A stretch of 64,000 nucleotides of DNA from Parelaphostrongylus tenuis. Lineage: Eukaryota > Nematoda > Chromadorea > Rhabditida > Metastrongylidae. Each line of letters starts with the position of its first letter. Position 1 is the stretch's first letter. Under the pieces are notes generated by a model. It made no database searches. It was not told the origin of the DNA and was given only the letters and a program-made list of their open reading frames with translations. The stretch is from contig JAHQIW010005386.1 in NCBI GenBank assembly GCA_019055375.1, positions 310,001 to 374,000 of the forward strand. The letters are read 5' to 3'. This document shows, piece after piece, positions 47,661-59,027 of the stretch. The position numbers and the translations under genes were made by a program.

Positions 47661-48383
47661 GATAGTGTCATGACGAATCTCATGCAAGACTTAACACACG
47701 CTGCTAGGATATAAAAAGAACGAGGATGTTGGCGTTGGGCAATTTTTGAAAGATACGCTATGCATTTGACTTCCCTTACTGCTTGAGGTGACTAAATGCG
47801 TACTTGGCCTTTACAGTGACTCAAAGTGGTCAAGCCATAAATAAGCGCTGTGTTCCTCCTAGACAAGTGTTGTACCGACTTATCGACTTCGGAGGAATAG
47901 AAAACTTAGTGAGCATAGGCAGTGAGAAATATTACCTATTACACAAGCTTCATCAAAAAAGTAGGAATAGCTTTTTCAGAAAACAAATTGCCCAAAATAT
48001 CTAAATGCTCTGTTTTATTCTATGAAACCATCGAATTGTAGTCCTCAGGAAGACCCACTTTTCTTTCACAACCGAATTATGCTCCCTAAACAAAGAAACG
48101 GTGCTTTGAAAAACGATACAAAGTTTGAAGTTATTGAAACGCTGTACCTATCATAAAAGTTTACAGATCTGTAAAACTACTTTGGAAAAATGTGAAAGAT
48201 AAACACTCAGAGGCGAACGCTTACAGGGTACAGGATGACTAGATCTTATGACATCTTCATAGCTCACAATATTGTAATATTACTTGTGAATTGCATCGTA
48301 CTTGAAAATCCAACATTTTCAAACCCTGACCGATTGTTTTATACCCCTGGTTGTTTTCTATGCAGACAAACTCTCGGCAAGGG

Positions 48384-48589
48384 TCAGTAATTCGAAAACC
48401 AAATTACTGAAGTGGATTTTTCAAGAACAGGATGGTCTTGATGTTGAAGCTCTTGGTAGACTATAGGCAATGAACAATGGACAGTGTGGATTGCACGTAT
48501 AGCAGCATGACACCCACCACTAACGTACAAAAGCAAACACATGGTGAATAGGAAAATGAATCTCGTACTAAATTTGCCATTCGTCAGCA
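48384..48589 (-). CDS. Candidate secreted-protein first exon
   Basis: From the ATG at 48589 (minus) the frame begins MLTNGKFSTRF, then the hydrophobic IFLFTMCLLLYVSGG and CHA/A: a textbook signal-peptide plan with a predicted cut near residue 26. About 43 further residues follow to a stop. A GT near 48405 could be a donor. No family is recognised and no downstream exon was assigned. It may be chance. Confidence 0.2.
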
Positions 48590-48649
48590 TGGCGTCAATC
48601 GATTGCAGATTCTCGACGTGAATTATGTAATCAAATCGAGTCAATTCAT

Positions 48650-50742
48650 GGACAAATTTATTCCGTTACTGGCAAAAACAGCCACGTTGTAACTGTTATT
48701 CAATTCTTCATATGACATTCAAACAAGGAATCGAAGCGAGCTAAGTATTGCACCTGCCGGTGAAGTCCTCATGATATGAAAGAACCACAGATGTCTGATG
48801 CCGATCAGACAATAAATCGAAGACTTTGTGGAACCAAGCCGAAGAATCCATTGTTTTTTTGAGTACTGTGACCGTAATAGTATAGATGTGGATGGATTTG
48901 GTAGTGTTATCTTCTTATAAAGCAAATCCTTTCCCTTTCAGACTGCTTTCAAACAATAGCGTTGAATACAAAAATGCGCTCGCTAAGAATTATCACTGTT
49001 TCTGATTGCTTCTGAAGACTCTCATAATGAAGAAGAGTATAAAGTTACACTGAGACGACCTTTTGATACCACAGTTCTTTTTAGAAAATTTGTTCGCTAG
49101 ACATCATCGAATAATTCTATAACACTTTTTCAAACGAAATCAAAGCGGTTAAATGATAAATTTTCTAACGAAGTAAGCTTCAGATCTGTCTCTAATCACA
49201 ACTGTGCTTTGAAACAGTGATGTCTACTAACTGTCATAAAAATCGTTTCTAATATCACATTGATGCGAACATTGTCAATTTTTAGACCACGATGAACCAG
49301 GATTAATGGAAAAGAATTCAATAAGGTAACTGCTATGAATATTTTATGATAATAAATGAATCAGAGTGCGTTTCTGCATCAACATGAACATGACAACCAG
49401 TGAATATTTAAACGAAAGATTGACAAATAGGCGATCACAAATGTTTTGATTAGAGTAGATCCAAGGGGAATCGAGTAGCGATGTATTGGACAAAATCGAG
49501 CGGATTTCGATCGCCAACAACAAAACACAAAACTCTAACGAGTTTCGGAACAATCTCGATCGATTGTGATTGTACCAGTAAACGATGGAATCAATAGACC
49601 AATCTCCGGTTATAATGATTTTGAGCCCGAATAATGCAGCGTCCAGACGTTCCCTGCAGTATTCACTTTTCATTCGATGTGGTTCGTCTCCTCCTTCAAT
49701 ACTGACAAAGTCCTTCATCCATCCATTGTTGGGAAGAGAAAACATTATCGCGATACATCGATAGACCCTCAACAAATCTCAAACCAGCATAGGGCAACTG
49801 TGCAACTGAGCATTTTCGCAATACAAATAGAGCTAAATATATGGCGAGCCACTGCAAAATAAATCAACTCAGAATACTCCACCCTTTATCATTAAGCGAA
49901 AAATTTAGCGCAACAGAAATGAAGCGAGGACCGTTGAGGCGACAGTGTTTTGATTGCCATCGCCTAATGTGTGCTGCTCACATTCTAAACGTTCCCGAAA
50001 CTATCAATACTCCTGAGTCATAGTAAAACTCGTCACACCTCATATGCCAAAGTAGGCTGTCCAGTAAAATTTTCAAATGCGACTAACTTTTCTGAATTTT
50101 GACAGAATCGATGACACTTACAAAAGTCAGTCCTCAGTTAATAGAATTGAGCTACACGTCGGATTCAAAGATTCTTCTATAGATGAGGAATACACAAAGA
50201 CCAAAAAGAAGTTTCCATGAAGAGCATTTCTTGAAGAAAAGGAATTGCATAAGTTTCAAATCAGAGTGAATTAGAGCTAAGCAAAATTATAGATGAAGTC
50301 ATTTTTTACGATCAAGGCTACGGTACACTGTTGATGACATGGAAGATCTGTCAATTTGGCTAGACCAGGAAGAACAAAATTACGTTTGTTGGAGATTATA
50401 ATTACACTTAGGGCTTTGGCGAAAATTTAAACATGCCTTGATATGATTAGTAGAGTTTGCATTTTACTTAGAAGTTACGTCTTCTACTAGCCCAAATTGC
50501 CAAACTGCTACCATGTTTGACAAACAAAGTTTTTGCTCCGGTAGATTATACGAAACAAGCACATTACTAATCGGGTAATGCTGTGATATTCCGTTGCTGG
50601 GTCATTTACTTTTCACCTTACCAGTGATCTATCATAAATTTAAGCTCTTTTTCCTAGAGGTGACAACCGCCAACGGTTTTCAACAACCAGCCAACATTGT
50701 TCTCGACATCGGTCGCCTTTGAGATGAATATGGCATATACGA
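48650..50742. other. No gene confirmed
   Basis: It contains a 143-residue minus frame (49344-49775) with no recognised domain and several shorter frames. I see no splice-supported gene. Confidence 0.4.
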
Positions 50743-50985
50743 TTGATCAGTGTTATGTGGCTTCGGATACTTACGAGTGTCACACGTTCGACTGTACGTT
50801 GGTGTCGTAAACTCTATCAGAATATGTGCCGTTTTATCACAGCGTGCGATAAGCACCAGGGCGCCGCGTTCCCATCACCGTCACCCACACGAATACGAAT
50901 AAACACACGGAAGGGTTCTAATCCGTTTTGCACGGTCTTAATACATAAACCGCCCTTCACACTTGAAGTTAGAACTTACTACTGA
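50743..50985 (+). pseudogene. Possible retroelement integrase zinc-motif relic
   Basis: The frame reads RWCRKLYQNMCRFITACDKHQ, which resembles the end of the H2C2 integrase zinc-binding region of LTR retrotransposons, with the last cysteine replaced by histidine. No LTRs, protease or reverse transcriptase are seen nearby. Weak call. Confidence 0.25.
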
Positions 50986-51144
50986 GAGTATATGAAAACG
51001 ATAAAGCAAACCCATCGCATTATTAATCGTCTGGCTCCATTTGTGGTGTCGCAAAGGTGGTTCAATGCAGGCCTGGCTCATGTAATGACTCGCAGAGATC
51101 TAGCGATGTACCAAGTAAGTGTTTCTACCCTCTCAAACACATGC

Positions 51145-51245
51145 GATACCTCATTAACTCCGAAGTATGGAAGGTTGGTCAGTCACGAGCACGAGTTTGT
51201 ACCATGGACTTATATGTGTATTGCAGGGCGCCTCTGGCCTACAAA
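51145..51245 (-). mobile_element. SINE (family A) head, heavily diverged
   Basis: The minus strand recalls GGCGCCCTGCAATAC, then ACCATGGTACAAACTCGTGCTCGTGAC: the order of the SINE head including its distorted B-box region. Confidence 0.35.
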
Positions 51246-54200
51246 TGCTATACGTATACCAATGAATAGGGTTACGAATAACAAGCTTATATGGTGATTG
51301 TCAGTGTTAATTTTGTTGCCATCACATAGATGATGATGACTCATAGTATTCTTCTTATTTTACTTTTTTAGTACATTGATGATTGGCCTGATTTCTATTT
51401 AATTACCGATTGATTTTGAAGTTTTTCGGCACCAAACTGTTTCAAATCTCAGTCAGTTGGCAGCCATAAGAAGAGAAAGAATTGAATGTTTTTTTCTGAA
51501 ACATTTACTCCATCTCAGAATTCATAAAAGAGGTAATATAACACTATTTTGAATGATAACATAGTTTATGAATTAATTCAATACCATGCGCCGTTGACAC
51601 GAATTTCGGCTCGCATAGCATCTCAAGAGATGGGCTTTCAACGCAGAGAGGAAAAAGCACGTTTTTCAACTTCCAAATCGGAACTTCAACAACACAGAAC
51701 AAAGAATCCCCTACAATGCTGGAAGATCTTCATATTCTAATAAATTTTATTTCATTGATAGAGCTCGCTACAGGCTGGCGAATGTTTGCTCAATGGCCAA
51801 ATTGCTTTCGCCACGTGAGCGCTGAAATAACTAAACTGTTGATTGCACTAATTACTTATTCATTCGTATTCCTGTTGATTATAGAGTAATTCAAGCACTA
51901 TCAATCAAGGTCTCAAATTATTTCCATCATGCATCAGAGATACCCAGCTGCTTTAGTTGGCATTGATGATACAAAGCATCGTATTTCCCTTCGTTGAATT
52001 CATGATCTTCGTGAAAAATTCTGAATGTGACATCTGTGATTTTCATATTGAACATTTGGCATCTCAGACCATTCTCTAACAGCCCGTGAAAAGTGATTTC
52101 TATCAAAACAAAAAGGGTTCAACGGCAAATCCGTTCTTTGCAGGAATTATTTATTTCCAGCTGAACCTAGGACTAGTTTTTTCCAGCGCACGCTGTCGAA
52201 ACTAACATGTACTAGTTATGCCTGACAAATGCTTGATACTGTAGGATAAATGTCATTATTTTCTCCATCGTCACATTGAACCAACCGAGTTTCCATCCTT
52301 CTGAAATCGTACAACTAGTTTCAGACTTCTATAGGAAGCTCACTAGCTCGTAAGATCTGAGAGTACCCTATCACAGTTGTCCCAGAATCGGCTTTTGGAA
52401 TGGGCGGAACTACTTAATAACTATTCAACAGCATTCACAAGCTAATTGCAATTCCTCAAGTGATAACCGTGCCTACACGCCAATGTGTGAAGACTCTTGT
52501 GGATGGTGTATGTGAGGAGGTCGAATGGATCATCATGAAGTATGTGATTAAAATTCATGCAAAAAATTGTCTGATATTGTAAGAACAATATCATTATTAT
52601 CACTATTGACAATTAAAGGCAATGTAACCGCTGAACAAACACATTCATCCTGATTTTGACTCCTTTCAAATTCACCAGGCGCTCTCAAAACAGGCACAGC
52701 TTAACTGATCTTTGTAAAAATCATCATTCTTTCGAATATGTCTCTCTACCAACAAGATACTGCTTTAGTGTTACCAATTCTCTTTTCCAACTATTGATTT
52801 CTCAGATTTGCTGGCTAACCAAGGTGGCAACACAAAGTGGTCGTTTGATTCCAAGTCACCTCTACGATATGAACTAATTTGTCTAGATGCATGCAAACGA
52901 TAGTGAATTAAAGCGAGATTTTGTTAAAATTGACCTTGGGCGGAGTCGCTGCTTCAGGATTACCACAATTTTCAAACTTTGAACAAAAAAGCAATGAGTA
53001 TTCCTAGTGAACGCGCGACAACAGCGATTACACAGAGATATTATGGTGATAGCTATGGGAGAAGTACACTTCGTTGCAAGGATTCTGTCGAGAGATAACA
53101 CACCTTAAAAAAATAGTTGAAATGAATCTATCGTCTATCCCTTCTGATTATGTCTTACGGTATAGAAGATGTAGTAGCTGGATTCATTGATAGGCGCGCC
53201 TCTTGAATTTATGAGGAACTGCATGGGCCTATATCGAACCTCGCGAGTAGACATCTAGAGACTTTAGCAGTTTCAAAATTATTGCGAGGCATGTCTTCGT
53301 AGTCACGACCACACACAAACAACGATCTCTTTTCGACGTTTTCTCCTCGACATCAGTTGAACGACAAAGACAACTGCTTGCAGTATGAAGACAGTTCATT
53401 TCGCTCTGTTATCTCGACAATATCAACACGATTCAAAAGAATAACATCGAGAGTGAGGACGGAAATTCTTTGAAAAAGAGTATTCTTCGGATACGACAGC
53501 TTGACTTCTTACCCCTCACCTATCTGACGAAAGTTGTCAAGTCGATCAAAATAGAAGTAGTTATCCTTGAAGCTGTTATATCACGTTTCAAAATTTTGAG
53601 AGATTTTAAGAGCATGAAAGATGAGTTGAAGCTGAAGGACATAACAACAAATTCGTTTTTAGGTAATTAAGTCACAGTGGCGAGCAACTCCTTGTCAGAA
53701 TTTTCCCAGCAGAGCTGAAGCTAACTGAAAACAACTATTCCTGGTGGAACTTCGTGTTTGTGTTCAGTCGTCTTTGCTACTTCGTCCAAATAGCACACAA
53801 GTAGGCGATGGTATATATTATGTCCTTCCCGGAAATATAGCTGCTGAGGAAAGAACTAGAACACGTAAAGTTAAGCGTTCGCTCAATGCATGAAAACGAA
53901 CGGTAGATTCATATGCTGATGGATTTTACACGGTAAAAATGATTTGAATTTGTATACGTCTAATGGTCAGCATCTTCACAAAGAGTAGCGATGCGTAACA
54001 GTTATCATGTTTACGGAAATACCTGAGATGCGAGCAAACTCAGCGTATGATGTTTTTGAGTCGCAGAGTTGAGCCACCTGTATGTCTCTTTGAAACAGCG
54101 CAAAACACGATCGTGTTACAGGTTTCGCTCATACCTCAGCACTCTTGCATTATACTTCACATCCTACCTTCTCATTAACCGTTTGAGGACCAGCGTTGTT

Positions 54201-54934
54201 ACGCCCGCGGTGTCGTGCCGACACTTGCGCAGCGCTTATACAAGCGGCTCTGCGTGTCTTGTGCAGCGTGTCTGGCTGCTTGTCTGCTTTCCCACAAGAT
54301 ACGATGCCGCCAACACAGTAGCTGAGTGAGTTTTGATGTTGCGCGGTGAGCACTCTCATGGTCCATGAGAGGGCTTAAAAACAAGATTGGACAGTAAATA
54401 AAAAGTTGAAACTATGAATTTGAATCGTTTGCTTCATTTTCTAAATAACTACGAAGTCATAATGATAACATATATTTAAGTCACATTGATTACATAGCCT
54501 CCCTCTCTGTAATAGATTTATCTTAACATTCTTCAAATCTGTTCAACAATGGACTACCATCGCTTGAACATGATGTTACGTTATGAGTTCTTGGTGATGG
54601 ATGTCGAAATCCTCCTTCTCGTTTACTTAAGATAGTCTGCGTTGGCATCGGCGATTTTACTGATATGTATCAACCCTAAAAAATGTGCGAAGAAGCTCAT
54701 ATCGGAGGCTATGGAATCGAACGAGTGATGGCTTGAATTTTTGTTGACGATGAAGAGCACCCTTATAGATTAATCGTTGCTCTGGAACCCTCTCACTATT
54801 TTTAGAACATAAAATGGGATGTACTTTGTGATGATCATCACACTGAAGCTAACCACATCACATCCATAATTCTGTTGAATATAATTATGATAAAAACCAT
54901 AGTCATGAAATCTGACAATGCAAGTTGAGCCTTC
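51246..54934. other. 3.7 kb without a recognised gene
   Basis: Short frames only. A locally GC-rich patch occurs at 54185-54350 with no identified function. Confidence 0.4.
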
Positions 54935-55235
54935 CATGAGGTCTGTTACGGAAACTGCAAGCCACGTGTTCCGCTTTACAGCCTTTTCAGTTTCACGGTG
55001 CCCTTTAGCTCAGTTAGTTCCTCGGGGATCTACCACTATATAGGGGAATCGACGACGAACTTTTACACTCGACATACGGTGAATCAACCACCGTGGCGTT
55101 CTTTCAGAGTGATTGATTGTTGATTGCATGGCGTATGGTTGTTACGTGGACATATGTAACAAACATTACAATCGACTATTTTGGGACTTGGTTCAAGAAC
55201 GATATAATCTGGCAATCTATTTTGAGCCTTTCACA
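54935..55235. mobile_element. Foldback element of the 7895 family, decayed
   Basis: It starts GAGCCTTCCATGAGGTCTG (as at 47196). It shares CGACATACGGTGAATCA with CGTACGGTGAAAGGGTC in the 7895 element, and GATTGATTGTTGATTGC with its arm, and closes at TTTTGAGCCTTTCA. The hammerhead core is destroyed. Confidence 0.5.
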
Positions 55236-56217
55236 AATGTATAAGAAAAGTCCAAAATTAAAAATTTGAAGTTTAAAAAACTATCGTCAGTTGAATTTGC
55301 CCTGATTATTAGTCGTCCTGATTGAAAAATACCATTATCACATTTATCGATAAAGAATATTATCCGCTAATAGAAAATCTCACTTAGTACTAAGAAAGTC
55401 AAGAGTTCAAGAGTTAGCAAGAGACGTCTGTCTCAAAGAGCATTCAAACTGATATAGCAACGCAGATTCACGCGAGTCGTACATCATCGCAAACTCACAT
55501 CCGAGTTGCACAGTGCCGCAGACAAGCAGGAAAGTTGTTAAAGAGGAAGGAATAGTAGTAATGCCTGAAGACTCACAGCGGTTGAGACGCCTGCCGAAAC
55601 TTCGCCAGTTACAAAACTAGGATGATCACCATATGACGCCCATGAGGCAAGCAGACAACACTCACGGCTTCCAGTAAAGTAGTGGAGCTCACTTTGCACT
55701 TCTCATTACATTCTCAAGAGCCTTGCCGCTCCATATCGTGTTGAGTGAGATGATCATATATTGGTCGAATTGTTTTAATCTTGACACCCGACATGTTCTC
55801 CCATCAGTGAAGTTCTTGTGGAATTCCGGACCAAACAGCAGTATTCACTCAGGTGACAGCCATAAGCAATGTTTCTAGAGGTGTTCAGTACAAATGATTT
55901 TGCTCATGCTCACACAAATTCAGAGGCGGGGAGTTTTGTCAAAGCAAAAGATTATGGTCTGTCTTCTACTGATCGACACAAAGAGACTTCTAGTCTGTTC
56001 ACAGGTGAAAACTCTCATAGAAGCTCTGAACAGAAAAGCGTATTTACTCAGTGCACAAAGATCAACCATTCGTGAGCTTTGAATGAGCTCGACAAGAAGA
56101 ATTTCACGTTGCCAATGTGGCAAAGACGATTTTTATTTAGGTCTGCGGAAGAAAGTTTGTTTTCTCGCTTTCAATGTACTACCACGCATTTTCATCTCAA
56201 GTGGTAGGCATATAGAA
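55236..56217. other. No gene recognised
   Basis: Overlapping 60-70-residue frames near 55.9-56.1 kb on both strands have no recognised motif. Confidence 0.4.
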
Positions 56218-56466
56218 GCGCGTGTGGCGCAGTGGTTGAAGATACTTTGCGCCGCACACGTGGTTTATGGTTCAGTCGCGCGCTCATGGCTCATCAAGTC
56301 TTCCTACCCTCTGGACTATAGCAGCACCGACTTGATACTTAGGTAGGTCACCGAGAATCATTGTAGAGGCCAACTATGCACTCAATCACCTTCAACGATG
56401 GTACGAATGGAGTCGATGAATAGTGCAAATCTCTAATGGATTCAGCAACGCCGAAAGCTTTACTCT
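56218..56466 (+). mobile_element. tRNA-derived SINE (family A), internally shortened
   Basis: GTGTGGCGCAGTGGTTGAAG, B-box GGTTCAGTCGC (one change from TTCGA), CTCATGGCTCATCAAG, then ATGCACTCAATCACCTTC and CAACGCCGAAAGCTTTACTC. The mid-body TCTGGGAGGATAA segment is missing. Confidence 0.8.
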
Positions 56467-56479
56467 TTTGACTTTAGGT

Positions 56480-56600
56480 CTGGTGCAAAAGTATTTGCAG
56501 TTTAATATCGTGTTGAAGCCGCAATTACTTTTGTAATTTGCTGCAAATGACGAAGATGGTAGAATAGTGAACGTTGAGCTCTTCTGCAACAACTCGTGTA
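56480..56600 (-). pseudogene. Possible mariner transposase HTH fragment
   Basis: The minus strand reads SVETTRVVAEELNVHYSTIF, like the second helix-turn-helix of mariner transposases, within a frame that ends soon after. A short fragment, at the edge of the repeat at 56525-56820. Confidence 0.45.
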
Positions 56601-56820
56601 GTCTCAACCGACTGGCTTCCGCGGACCCAAACTGGCGCGTCTAACTGGCAAAGGTTCCAATGCGCTAGCATGGGAACAACTCCAGTCCCTTCCCATTCCT
56701 CTTCTGCGACTCTAACCTCAGCGGCAATCACTGTCTGTCTCACTCCTCTCTACCACTCGGCGTTCATCCATCAGAAAGAGGGTTGCTGGTTCGATCTACT
56801 AGCATGACACTTTACTGAAG
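56525..56820 (+). repeat. Inverted repeat partner of 57575-57975
   Basis: Shares GGACCCAAACTGGCG, CACTGTCTGTCTCACTCCTC and TGCTGGTTCGATC (B-box-like) with the complement of 57575-57975, with small differences. The B-box suggests another tRNA-related repeat family. Confidence 0.6.
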
Positions 56821-56925
56821 TTTTTTAATATAATCTCTTTGTTTTAACTACAATGTGCTCGAATCGCTGACACACCAAATCAAACCATAACACGCGACCA
56901 ATGTTTACAATTTATTTATCCTCAT

Positions 56926-57325
56926 TTATAGTATACCCAATATGTGGAGTCCTGTGCAAAAACGTTTGCGTCAGCCGGGATTCGAACCCAGATCTTATTT
57001 TTTCCGGGAGCGTATGCTAACGTTTTGCGTATTTTTAATGCTAAGCTGCAAGTGGCGGCCAAATAAAAAATTCTGACCGATTATCGATACTAAATGTCTG
57101 TCAACACAAGTGGGTGCAATAGCCCGATAGCGGCTGCCCCGCCAGATGGTCTGCGATTGGCTGTTGGCAGACAACGCGTTATAGCGTAAATAAGAGTTCT
57201 GTGCAAAACGAGCGTCGGTGGTGCAACGGTTTTGCATACGTTCTTGGAAAGAGTGAGATCTGGGTTCGAATCCCGGCTAATGTAAACGTTTTTGCGCAGC
57301 ACTCCACATTATTGGGTATACTGTA
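56926..57325. mobile_element. Head-to-head pair of tRNA-like elements (family B)
   Basis: The left end has TATACCCAATATGTGGAGT and a minus tRNA-like head. The right end has a plus tRNA-like head (GTGGTGCAACGG; GGGTTCGAATCCC) and ACTCCACATTATTGGGTATA. Together they make inverted ends with tRNA-like cores. It may be two insertions or one composite unit. Confidence 0.65.
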
Positions 57326-57574
57326 ACATCATACCACCGCAAGTGGTGGTCAATAAAAAGAATTCTACCTTCATTTATTCAAGCAAGGTACAATTTACAC
57401 TCAACAAGTTTCAACAGTCTGCAAGTATACAACTAGTGTTATTTCATCACGTTGTAGTCTATGATCTAGTTTGTATCAAAAGTAGTGAAATGTTATACAA
57501 GCGAGCGTTTTTTATTGTGATAATAACGTTACAGAAGAACCTGAGAAACTAATCGGCATTGAAGGATAACACCA

Positions 57575-57975
57575 GAAAAACACAGTAAAGTGCTGTGGCA
57601 GGGGATCGAACCAGAAACCTTCTTCCCGATGGACGGGTACCGGTTGGCAGAGAGGAGTGAGACAGACAGTGATCGCCACGCTGAGATTATAATCGCAGAG
57701 CGAGGGAGGGAGCGGGGCGGAACCGTTCCGATGCTGGCGATTGGAGCCCTTGCCAATTAGACACGCCCATTTGGGTCCACGGAAGTCAAGCGGTCAAGAG
57801 GATCGACAATACGAGCTCCTTCACGAATTTCCTGATACAGCACTGAAGTGTAGGCTCCGTTAGCAGTTCGTGGGCCAAATCCGTTAATGATGCTGCGAGT
57901 TGTCTCCACTGCTTCACTACCATTTTTTCGACCTCGTGGTCTGAAACCGCAGTTACTTCTGCACCAACCAACACC
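57575..57975 (-). repeat. Inverted repeat partner of 56525-56820
   Basis: The minus strand carries a 65-residue frame (MERVLVGAEV...) and downstream TTTCTGGTTCGATCCCC, a good B-box. Same block order as 56525-56820. Confidence 0.6.
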
Positions 57976-58201
57976 CTCTCCATAGTCTATAGACAGCTAG
58001 TAAAACGTCCTTAGCAATAAAGCATAATGGAGGAATTGCGCATTTCTCACTTGGTAACTTGGACGGTCTGTTTTCACCAGTTGGTGCGTGACCCCAGCAC
58101 ATACACCATTCATTCCTATGTCTCGCGATAGCCATCGTCCATGGTGGTGATTTGATACGAGCATGGTGGCAATGAGCATTAACTGATAGAAGCATAAAAG
58201 A

Positions 58202-58493
58202 ATAAAGCTCTTGGCGTTGATCAACCCTGAGGAATGCGCCATGCATTCGTCTTCAATTTTAACGTTCTTTGAGGTGATTGAATGCATATTTGGCCTTTAC
58301 AATGACTCGCGATGGCCTCCCGATGGATCCAGTCAGTGCTGCTCATCCTCTTCAGGCAAGTCTGGGACTAGTCTGATACGAATTTACCGACTCCGGAGGG
58401 ATAGATGGCTCGATGGGCCATGAGCGCGAGATCGAACCATCGACTTCGTGTGCGACGCAGAGCACCTCTAACCACTGCGACACATGCGCTTTC
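58202..58493 (-). mobile_element. tRNA-derived SINE (family A), full length
   Basis: Complement of the consensus: GCGCATGTGTCGCAGTGGTT head, GATGGTTCGATCTCGCGCTCA B-box region in near form, a GTAAATTCGTATCAGACTAG-like segment, and the AACGCCAAGAGCTTTATTC end. It lies upstream of the C1QBP-like gene on the opposite strand. Confidence 0.9.
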
Positions 58494-58689
58494 TTTAAAT
58501 GATGCAACGCATAACCACAACTACTTTTTCACCACTCTAATGCAAACAATACCCTTACCCGTGTACATTTCGCGCTCCAATGCCATGGTGAAATACCGTA
58601 CACCGGCGGAATTTGTGCAGTCCTTTAATTTCCTGTGTTAGCGACTTCGTATCGTCACACCTTACTGCTTTCGGTCGCTTTCAAATGTC

Positions 58690-58935
58690 GTTCTTTTTTT
58701 TTCTTTCTTCCTAATTTTTTTTCTCTTCTAGTTTCTTTTTCCTTTTTCTCTCCATCTTTTTCTCCTCTTTTTCCTTCTGTCTTTCTCTTATGCTTTTGCC
58801 TTCTTCCTTCTTTCTATTTCCCTCTCCCCCTTCTTCCTTCTCTCTCTTTTCCCAGTCTTTCTCTTTTCTGCTTTTTCCTTCCCTGCTTTTTCTTTCATTT
58901 TTCTCTCCATCTTTTCCCCCTCTGTCTTTTCTTTT
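58690..58935 (+). repeat. Long polypyrimidine (T/C) tract
   Basis: About 245 bp almost purely of T and C (TTTTTCTC, CCTTCTTCC and similar), ending about 95 bp before the C1QBP-like start. It can form triplex (H-DNA) and may influence the promoter, but no function is shown. The F/L/S-rich frame across it is an artefact. Confidence 0.85.
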
Positions 58936-59013
58936 TTGGGGGGACTAAGGTTATGAAGCTGACGCGATACGATGACTTTGAATAAGGCGCTTTTAAATTC
59001 CGATGTATTCGAA

Positions 59014-59027
59014 AGTGTTTTTTAGAG
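59014..59027 (+). promoter_or_regulatory. Likely spliced-leader acceptor before the C1QBP start
   Basis: TGTTTTTTAG ends at 59025, followed by AG and then ATG at 59028. This U-rich acceptor with no upstream exon fits nematode trans-splicing of a spliced leader, leaving a 2-nt native 5' UTR. Confidence 0.6.

Larger units (their letters stand above)
47196..47696. mobile_element. Hammerhead-bearing foldback element
   Basis: The ends GGCCTTCCATGAGGTCTTC and GAATCTCATGCAAGAC are rough complements. Towards the centre come CACTGTCAGTGCTAG and its counterpart CTAGCACTGATAGTG, then a hammerhead in each arm reading outward. The centre is not clearly symmetric. Related to the elements at 7895 and 54935 by the CTTCCATGAGGTCT end. 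Confidence 0.65.

Noticed and set aside
49344..49775. 143-residue minus frame
   Set aside because: No recognised domain, no splice context and strong AT bias. It could be real but is not supported.
54950..55005. Hammerhead in the 54.9-kb foldback element
   Set aside because: The expected CUGAUGA reads GUGAAAC-like and GAAA is changed; only the element ends are recognisable.
58635..58985. 116-residue F/L/S-rich plus frame
   Set aside because: It is the translation of a polypyrimidine tract, with no conserved domain.
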